From Liolophura sinensis (Eukaryota > Mollusca > Polyplacophora > Chitonida > Chitonidae), in the NCBI RefSeq assembly GCF_032854445.1, contig NC_088295.1:36862510-36922509 (forward strand): a stretch of DNA of 60,000 nucleotides, read 5' to 3'. Below, piece after piece: positions 1-10,400 of this stretch; the first letter of the stretch is position 1; every line of letters starts with the position of its first letter. Made by a program: the position numbers and the translations under genes. A model generated the notes under the pieces. The model ran no database searches. It saw nothing but the letters and a program-made list of their open reading frames with translations, and had not been told where the DNA came from.

Positions 1-275
1 ACTACAAGTACATACATTGTACGTTCTGATTTGTCCTTGTATCAAAATGACATGAAATGTTGCATTACTTTGGGATCAATGAATTCTTGCAAATATATAT
101 ATATATTAGACAGAGTTATCCTCCCTGAAATTACAGAGCTGTCTCTCTGGTTTGGGTAGAGATACACTTGAAAAGGTTTCATTCTGGTGTAGAATCTCAT
201 ATTTAAGTGCATGATGTGACATGAGTTGGCATGCTGAAGGGTGACAAGTTTTTGACTATGCGTTTTAATTTGCAG

Positions 276-393
276 TCCGCTAACAAGATCAATAAAACCA
301 ACACACAGATGGATCGACCCCTAGACAGACCTATGGATGGATCCTTGTCAGAGTTTCATTGGACCCCAGATTTCCATCAGGGTTTTCCTCAAG
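276..393 (+). CDS. RRM gene exon a: linker
   Basis: Acceptor TTTAATTTGCAG, donor AAG|GTAGAT; enters in phase 0 and leaves in phase 1. It encodes 39 residues rich in Asp, Pro, Met and Arg (for example RPLDRPMD), without a domain. The phases equal those of the later linker exons, which is why it is read as the linker after an unseen upstream RRM. Confidence 0.65.
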
Positions 394-1415
394 GTAGATC
401 TAATTGGTAATTTTCAGCACATTGTACAGTGAGCATCGGTGTCCAATAACAAGAAAAGCAGTCTTAGACAGAATGTTAGTTATGATATCTGAAAGTATTG
501 AGCTCAGGGTTTGCAGACATGAAGAGCACAACAACACGAGGGGGATATTCCATCCTTGATTCAGTGTGTACATATTAAATGCCATAACTTCCTGTCATAA
601 TTCCTAATGAATAGCATAAAAACTGTTAGGGGTGGTACTCAGAAAGTACAGGATATATTGACTTGAGGGTTTACATGCATATAAAGTACAATGACACAAG
701 GGGGATGATCCATTACTGATGCTTTTGTAGCCTTACTACTATTTCTAAGTTGTCCCTGCCGCGAAAGAGATAAGGAGAAAGTAATGCTCGCTGTATGTCT
801 TTTCTTCCATCCGTTCATTTGTCTTTCACCCTTGATCCTGTGTTATAAAACATATCTTCAACACAATGGTGGCAGGCCTGTCAGCTACTAGCTTGATTTG
901 TTTGATAGACATTTGATTGCACATTCAAGAATATTTCACATCCAATGACAGCAAAGATTAAGTGAGGCGGGAAGTGAATTATAGAGCTGCTTATTTACAT
1001 GTGTGAACTATGTAGCTGTCATACCACTTTTTATTGTAACCTTACATGGGGAAATATGTACAAAAATCACTTGTTTCTTTTGTTTCCTTTCTTTTAGTCA
1101 TACCAGGGATTCATAGAAGTCCAAATTTTTACAACCGGAAACTCAAAAAAGGGTCCTCTGGGCTGTGCCCAGTTTCCTTTCACCATAATCCTGGCCGTCA
1201 TATTATAGTGAAATATTCTTGAGTACGGCGTAAAACACCAATCAAATAAATAAATAAATCAAAATTGGGTTTTTCTGGTCCAGATTGAGTTTATTTATAT
1301 TTTAAACACCAACTATAACCAGGTATTGAGTTAATTCCACTTTAATGACTTGTAATTTTGTGAATGTGAAAGTACATGTATATACATGCATGATTTACGA
1401 GTGTGTGTGTGTGTG

Positions 1416-1446
<31 letters not shown>

Positions 1447-1455
1447 ATATATTTA

Positions 1456-1495
<40 letters not shown>

Positions 1496-4400
1496 AGAAG
1501 AAGAAATTTTAATTTCCTTGGAGGTTCGTTTCTGATCATGATTTTATTGCTGGTAGATGCATACACTTTTACAAGTGTATTATCCTGATTATAAAACTGT
1601 ATAATAACACAATTATAAACCATTGTGATGCAATGTTCAGTGGTTGGTTGTTGCATTGAAGGAAAGAAAGCAACTAACACACATTATATTAAAAGTAAAC
1701 AAGTGCAAAATACAGAGATAATGCTCAGAGGTATATAATGAAACAGTTTTAAACCATGCATATTCAGTTGTTGGTTGTTATAAATATTAGAAGAAAGAAA
1801 GGAACTAACAAATATTACATAAAAAATAAACACATATAGCACTACGAGCGTTGTTCATGTAGGCCTACCTTTAATCAACTGGCCAAGTGACCTGTCATCT
1901 TTTGAACAGTTCAGCAAAAAACATATAAATTCCCTGTTATTGGAGCCAATCATTCACGCAGTCAAGCAACACGATTAGCTTTGGATAGTTTTGAGTTTTA
2001 ATCATCCTCTGTAGCGGGTCAGAAACGGCTAACATTGCATAATTGTCAAATGGCCATTGCGTTGTTGTATACAGTTCAGAATTTGTTAGAAGCTCACTCA
2101 CTGGTCCACAGAAGACACTCAGCGAATGGGATAGCATGTATCAAAGTGACATCCATTTGAAGTCAGCACTTGTGTCTCCTTTTTGTTCACTTTCCTTGCA
2201 TACCGAAGATTGATCAAACAAAATAGAAATGGATTCTCACTTTGTTTTATACCCATTTAACTTTATCACCATAGTGTGAATACACTCCACAGTTCTCTCA
2301 GAATGTTTCAAATTGTTGATCGCAGAATCAGTTGAAAAGGTTGAAGAATAATGATAAGCACTAGTCCATGTTATAAATATGTATATCACAAATTTATTTG
2401 TTTATAAAAATGTGATTTATAATTGTGATCATCTTAGAAACATATGAAAAGGGAAATCTCTCCAATTCTCTATTTGCTGTTCGTTTTTGTATGTCCCATT
2501 TCCACTTATACTTTGTGTGAGCTTTCTGTGTTGGCTGGTGAATACACTGAGATTAAAACTAAGGAGGCTGAGGACATTACTACAAGTGAAACAATGACTG
2601 AAACCAAAATATAGCCCCCCCCCCCCCCCAAAAAAAAAGGGGATGCAAGAAACCACCTGCTGGAACATTGGCTCCATTTCTTGAACAACTACTTCACTCT
2701 TTCACTTCTGATCTTTCTATGAATGTTTCAGACATATCTATGGTGGATACTGCTTCAGAAGGTTTTGACGTATTTGTGGGAAATGTACCAGACACAAACT
2801 GTGTAAGTGCACTGTGATTTACTGTTTGATACATGTATGTCTGTGTACAGTTTAAATGTATCGTCAGTTCATATGTTATATAGATTCAAGATATTGAATT
2901 GGATCACGTTTGGATTGACTGTTGGGTGTGTGGGGTGCTATATTGGTCGGACCGCTTTGGGGCCCAATGGTTAGAGTAGAAAGACCTCAATTCTGGGTAT
3001 TTGTTGCTGTCTCACTTGGCACTCAGCTCTAAGAGGTTAGAGCAAGGAATCAGGACTGGTTGGCCCAGAGTTAGTATAATGTGATTGGGTGATGTGTCAT
3101 GTCTAGTCTCTTTGGCATGACACTTCAGTGGCGGCATGGACTCACCATGCCACTTAACACCACCTCAGCAAATTTTCAGCCATATTGTGGTGAGCCACAA
3201 AATAACACAGCATACATGTATGTATACACACACCTAATGACTCCACGCTATATGACTGAAAAAGTGTTAAGCATACATACATTGATACATACTGTAGAGG
3301 TGGTGTGGGTGGGTGTGAGGGGAGGAATTTGGGGCTACAGTGCGCATCATTAACCTTATTACTTGAATGTGCAGAATGTTGTACTATTATATTTATACAT
3401 TCCTTGTCCATCATTGTCTGGGAAACTCAATATCTGCTAACATGTAAGTCTGTGATAAGATGTTCGAGTGCTTTTCGTATTGACCGTCTGGCATGTGATG
3501 AATATAGAAGCCTAACTTATCAAGCACAATACTGTATAATGTACACATTTCTCTCATTTGCTTTCAGGAGGAATTGGAGGAGTTTTTCAGAAGAGAGTTC
3601 ATCATGAGAGGCCTTTGTAATGTGAAGGAAACGCCAGTAAAGAAAATCAAATTTATTGCAAATCGGCAGTATCAGTTTGTTGTTGTAAGTCTCCATGAAT
3701 TGGTCAGCAGTAACTACATGTGACTAATTGTATGCAGTGTTAATTTAAGCCTCAATATTTTAACTCTGATATATGGACACAATGTAATCCTTTAAAGCAT
3801 TTTAGTTGATGCCATTCTCGTCCATGGATTTTTCTTTATTTTTTTTCCTGAAAATTCACAAATACTTCATGTGAGGTTTATTTGAGGCAGCAGTAGAAAT
3901 TATATCAGAGGCTTCTGTGTTAAGAAGATAGTTTGTGCTTGTGACAGAAATAAAGTTGAAAGCAGCTGGACAAAGAGTTGTGTGGGATAATTTGGGTACC
4001 ACACCTATTGACTCACATTGAAAAGCATGACCTGTTGATTATGTTTTGTTGTTTTCAGTTTCGTTCTGCGGCTGCTGCTATTACTGCTATAGCAGAGCTG
4101 AATGGGGTCATATTCAAAGGTTCAAAACTGAAAATAAAGGTAATAGCACTTTGCTTTCATTTTGTCATGTAGTAAACCTATCTATTCTGCGAAGAATGAT
4201 TTATTTGTGTTTGTTACATGTCAGTATATAAGTAGTGGGTCATAAAGTACACTTGTATTTGTGTTGTATTCAAATGCTTGTTTTTCACTTGCCTGGACAC
4301 AATAAATAGGTTGTTTAACTTCTACATGTAATCTATTTTATAGATTTCTCTGCCTCCACTGCTCTCAGGCCTTGATGGGTAATGTGCACGCGCAATGGCC

Positions 4401-7400
4401 CATGAGCCATGAACCTGCGGATGGTCGTGGGTTTCCCCCGGGCACTATCCAGTTTCCACCTAACATAATGCTGGCTGCCCTCGCACAAGTGTAATATTGT
4501 AGAGTACGGCATTAAACTGAAAATTTTAAAAATAAATTGGTAATAAGCTGTTAATAGTGCTGGTGGCCTTTCATGTGATCTTACACAAAGTTCCTTGGAG
4601 AACATTTGCCTGCCACACTAATGTTACTTATGCATTGAGCTTGATCTGTTGAAGAAAATTTGTACTTGTACTTCACTCGTAAGAGAGCTTTTCAGTTAAC
4701 TGGCAGACATGTGGTTTTCTCCTGTTACCGTGGTTTCCCTCCATCCATGTAACTGACTGCTGTAGTGTAGCTGAAATATTCTGAAGTATTTCATTGAACA
4801 CCAGTCCATTAATCTAATCATTCAGTTGGCTTTATTTTTATGCTCTACATTCTGAAAGCTTCAAATAAATATCTCTGGCTGACTGTTGTAGGCAGGACAG
4901 AACACCCCAATAGCAGCTCCCATGATGTCAAAGTTAGCAAATACAAGGGACATGTCTGTCATGATGTCTAACCTAGCAAACTCACGGGATATGCCTACCA
5001 TGATGTCAAGCCTATCAAACACAATGGATATGCCTTCCATGATGTCAAACGTACAAAACACAAGGGACATGCCTGCGATGATGTCAAACCTAGCTAACAC
5101 GGTGGATATGCCCGCCATGATGTCTAACATTGCAAACACTATGGACATGCCCATGGCAGATTTACCAGGTGTTCCCTTTGTGCAGAATCTGATCAACCAA
5201 GGTAAAGGCTCACATTCAAAATTAATGTTATAGGAAGAACAGAAATTCACCCTAGACATAGTCATGTGTCTTCTGATATGCATACATATATAAATTTTCC
5301 GACTGATCATGCATTATGTCTCGACTTCACAATCTGTCTAGAAATTCAAAATGGAGTTTTTAAAAGCGAGGTTCCTAATAGTAATGTTTCTCCATTACCA
5401 GTATGAATAGAAGGATTCTTAGCAACATTTCCCTGTTTAAAAGCAACCTGAATGGTAGGGTTCCTAGCAATTTTTCGCTGTTGTACACCTTCCCTGTTGC
5501 TTTTCGCTATAACCTCAAGTGAAATTTTTGGTTCGTAGTGATGAGTTTAGTTTTGACAAGTTTAGGGACTACTGAGTAGTTCCTGCCTCTTGCTTTCCTT
5601 GTGTACTTGGAAACTTCTGGGAATTCTTTTGTTGCTTGCTGCAAGTAAAAATTAGATGTACAAGTCTGTATATACTGTAATTCACCTTACGTTTGACATT
5701 TGTAAATGCACTTCTAGAAACGCACAATGGTCTTCAAATCAATCAGAATCAAGCAGCGTATTCCCTTGAGAAATGCTATGTTTAGATGAAACACAGTAGT
5801 TTAATTATCTAAACATACTGTTACATGTGTTTCAAATTTTTTTTCTTTATTTTCTGATCTTTTTTGTTTAGCAAAATCTCAATATGTGCCAGCAGCAGCT
5901 TCCTTCAGGCAGCCCACACCATCATTTTTACCTCACACTATAAGCTTGGACGAGGACATGCCTACCAAGGGGTATGAGGTCTACTTTGGAAATATGCCGA
6001 AAGCGATGAGGCAGTCAGAGGTAGGAAGAATCTGCACAGTTTACGTGGATACAGTTTCATTGAAAATAGATGTTGCTGTGAATTTTAATTGTATCTCTTG
6101 TATGCATCTACTGCCTTACTTCAAGTTTATCTGTGGTTTAAATACTAAATGTAGGTAAATTGTAAATGTGAGTTCTGTGTCTAGAATTGTGTTTATGTAT
6201 GTTCTGCATGTGACATACTGTCTGCTGAATGGGGCTTCAGTGGCAGAGGTGGTTAGCATGCCAGCGCAGCCTGATGACCCAGGTGCCTCTTAGCAATGCA
6301 GTTGCTGTGAGTTTAAGTCCAACTCATCCTGGCTGCCTCACCGGCTGTATGTGGGAAGGTCTGCGGATGGTCGTGGATTTTCCCTGGGCTGTGCTCCGGT
6401 TTTATTCCACCATAATGCTGGCCGCCGTCGTGTAAGTGAAATATACTTTAGTACGACATAAAACAACAATCATATCAACAAATAAATTCTGTCTGTTCAA
6501 GGAGCTTGATCTTCAGCAGTTCATTGAGAGAGAGTTCATCAGACGAGGACTGTGTGGGACAAATGACAGACTTGTTGCTCACATGAAGTTTGAGGTGGGC
6601 AGGGCGTACCAGTTTGTGGTGGTGAGTAGTTACCATAGGAGTAACAAGTGAGTTACCATATATAGTGACAGGTGCCTGCCCACAGTGAAATGACAGTGAC
6701 AAAATAAGTGCCCTGTGCCTAAGTCATGACCTTTGATTCCTATGACACCTGAAAGTTGACTAGTTCAAAATGGCAGAGAGCAATCTCTTTGAAGCATGGT
6801 TACAGATATGTGACCTTTCTTAGTTATAAAGATGGATGGCATGAGATATAAATTGTGGCAACATCGCCTTTGAAAAGGTTCATCCCTTCATCAGTGATGA
6901 TATTCACTTACTTTATTAAACATAACTTTACCTATAGCCACACCTTTTTGTGTTATCATATTCACACATGAGATACATTAATGTAACATTTGGTATTGGT
7001 GAAATACTCTTTGCAGTGCTCGAAACACTTATGTCTTATTGCGTGAAGTTCCTGTACGTGTTCCTTTGGGTTGACTACCATGACAATGTATCTTTGAACA
7101 GCTAACGTAGTATCAGTTGTAAAGACATTACTTACATATAAATGGAACTTCTTAAAGTAGGTGAACCCAGGTAGATGGTAAGAGTCATTAATTGCAGGAC
7201 TTGTGAATTAATTAATTGCATTTGTTATTTCGTTTTACGTTCTAGTTCTATAATTGGAGAGATGCCAAAGCTGCAATTCAGGAACTAAACGGAGCGATGT
7301 ATCAAGGTCATGTGCTCAAGGTGAAGGTAGGAACAATTTAGAATTTTATTAGACTTTCAGCCTTTAATCTGCCTCTTGCATGCATGTTTAGGTCGAGTTG

Positions 7401-10400
7401 TCACTGATTTTTTGACTCAGCCTACATGTTACTTTTCCTGTGTTATGGCTGGTTGTGGTTATCTCCCTTGACTTGTTCCCCCCTCCCCCCCCCCCACCTC
7501 CTCAATGAATTGGTCAGCTTGGGTGAAATTGTCCTGAATACAAGCCAAGAGTAAACACCACTCAAGTCGATTTATATGCCAAATTTGTCACCTTTTGCCA
7601 TGGTTCAGCACAAATATAGGTCATGCTTAAGGTCTTTAACATCAGCAACCTTGGGTCTTGTCTACCACAGTGGGACACTGTGGAGGTTGTGATATGGCAG
7701 AAGATGTTTAGGTTATTGTTAAACCCTCAGGTCATATCAAAGACCTTAAGATCAGCTATCTCTGGACCAGCCTGTCACAAGCATTCATCATGATGATATA
7801 ATCAAGACGTTGTAAGTGAGAAGGTTTGTCAGGGACTGGGATGCTAATGGTCATGAGTTTCACGTGGGCTCTGCCAGGTTTCCTCCCAACATTATTAATG
7901 CTGGCTGTGGTCGTATAAATGAAATATTCTTGAGTACGGCATAAAACATCAATTAAATAAATACATTAATAAACCCTAATAACCAGGCAAACAAACAAAC
8001 CATTGAAATCACAGATGGTGTAACATTGGGATGAACATTACTGATTTTGACTAGTATGTTATTTGTGTGTATTTAGGAAGGCTTACCTGCAGGTAAAATC
8101 CCTACTGTAAAGCCAGTAAGAGAGCCTCGGGACAGAAAACCGGCCTACACCCCACCCAGGTTTGAGAAAAGAGGTGGGTATGTTGTCAGCTACTCACTTT
8201 CCTCAATGTTGATAGCAATTTTAAGGTTGAATTAGAGGTCTCTAAAGGGGAATTCCTGAAGTTGAGGGAGAATTCACCAAAATGTGCAGTCTTAAGGTTG
8301 ATGTAGAATTCACTAAACTGTGTAATCTGAAAATTGATCTAAAATTCATCAAAATGTGCTATCCAAAGATTGAACTAGAATTCACCAAAATTAAAACTAC
8401 TGAAGAAGATTCCAGTGGAGATACTTACACTCATTAAACTGGTCATGAAACTGATCAACTCAGCCTTTTGTAGTTCTGGAATTGTTGCAAAGAGAGAATT
8501 TCATATTTGAAATACTTGTACAAGTAAGTAATTTCATTGATTTGTTTGCTTGCTAGGCCCAGCTCCCTCGAAGCAGGTGGGCACTTCTGATGGTTTTGAT
8601 GTACATGTGGGTAATGTCCCCAAGTGTGAATCTGTAAGTAACCTTGTACTCAAGGCTGAGGCTCTAACTAAACTTATACACACGACTGAGGCTCTAACTA
8701 AACTTGTACACAAGACTGAAGCTTTAACTAAACTTGCACACTAGGTTGAAGCTCTAACTAAACGTGTACTCAAGGCTGAGGCTCTATCTAAACTTGTACA
8801 CAAGACTGAGGCTCTAACTAAACTTGTACACAAGACTGAGGCTTTAACTAAACGTGTACAATAGGTTGAAGCTCTAACTGAACTTGTACTCAAGGCTGAG
8901 GCTCTGTCTAAACTTTTACACACGACTGAGGCTCTAACTAAACTTGTACACAAGACTGAGGCTCTAACTAAACTTGTACAGATGACTAAGGCTTTAACTA
9001 AACTTGTACACTAGGTTGAAGCTCTAACTAAACTTGTACAAAAGACTGAGGCTCTAACTAAACTTGTACAGATGACTGAGGCTTTAACTAAACTTGTACA
9101 CTAGGTTGAAGCTCTAACTAAACTTTTACTCAAGACTGAGGTTCTAACTAAACTGTGGCTCTAACTAGTAGACAAGACTGAGGCTCTAACTAAACTTATA
9201 CACACGACTGAGGCTCTAACTAAACTTGTACAGATGACTGAGGCTTTAACTAAACTTGTACACTAGGTTGAACCTCTAACTAAACTTGTACTCAAGACTG
9301 AGGTTCTAACTAAACTGTGGCTCTAACTAGTAGACAAGACTGAGGCTCTAACTAAACTTGCACACTAGGTTGAAGCTCTAACTAAACTTGTACTCAAGAC
9401 TGAGGTTCTAAATACACTTGTACACAAGACTGATGCCTAACTAAACTTGTACACAAGACTGAGGCTCGAACTAAACTTGTACACATGACTGAGGCTTTAA
9501 CTAAACGTGTACAATAGGTTGAAGCTCTAACTGAACTTGTACTCAAGGCTGAGGCTCTGTCTAAACTTTTACACACGACTGAGGCTCTAACTAAACTTGT
9601 ACAGATGACTGAGGCTTTAACTAAACTTGTACACTAGGTTGAACCTCTAACTAAACTTGTACTCAAGACTGAGGCTCTAACTAAACTGTGGCTCTAACTA
9701 GTAGACAAGACTGAGGCTCTAACTAAACTTGAACGAAAGACTGAGGCTCGAATTAAACTTGTACACAAGTTTGAGGCTGTAACCAAACTTGTACACAAAA
9801 CTGAGGCTCTAACCAAACTTGTACACAAGACTGAGGCTCTAACTAAATTTGAACGAAAGGCTGAGGCTCAAATTAAACTTGTACACAAGACTGAGGCTCT
9901 AACAAAAATTGTACACAAGATTGAGGCTCTAACTTAACTTGTACTAAATTCTGAGGCTCTGCCGAAATGGTTAACAACAATCAGATAAATAAAATATTTG
10001 ACAAAACCTGGAAAATTTGATCCAATGTTGTCATAACATTTTTAAATTTTTTTTTACCTAAATATCATAATATCAATGAAAAATAAATAGTGTCAACATA
10101 TGGTTTTTATACTTTAAATCTTCTTGAAAAAAAGTAAGACATAATCTGTAGAACTCTTGTCGAAGGAAAAAAGTGATTTTCTTTGTTGCTGTCAGGCGGA
10201 GCTGAAGAAGTTCTTCATGAAGCAGTTACTCAGCTTAGGCCTCTGTGATGAGGGTGATAAGCCAATCAGAGGCGTTCGTTTTCAGGCAGGAAGAAAGTAT
10301 CAGTTTATTAATGTAAGTAGGTCATTCTGCATTGCTAATGTTTTGCGAGAAGATATCTTTACCCATATTCTGACTCCTGTTGTAATAAAGAAAACATTCT

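Noticed and set aside
4861-5310. 149-codon minus-strand frame
   Set aside because: It is the complement of the Met-rich coding repeat; the plus frame has splice sites, matching phases and flanking RRM exons.
8741-9576. Repetitive minus-strand proteins (LVRASVLCTS-like)
   Set aside because: Product of the 30-bp minisatellite, whose period keeps frames open; it lies in an intron of a well-supported gene.
8638-9965. CRISPR-like array
   Set aside because: Head-to-tail minisatellite with no unique spacers, in a eukaryotic intron.
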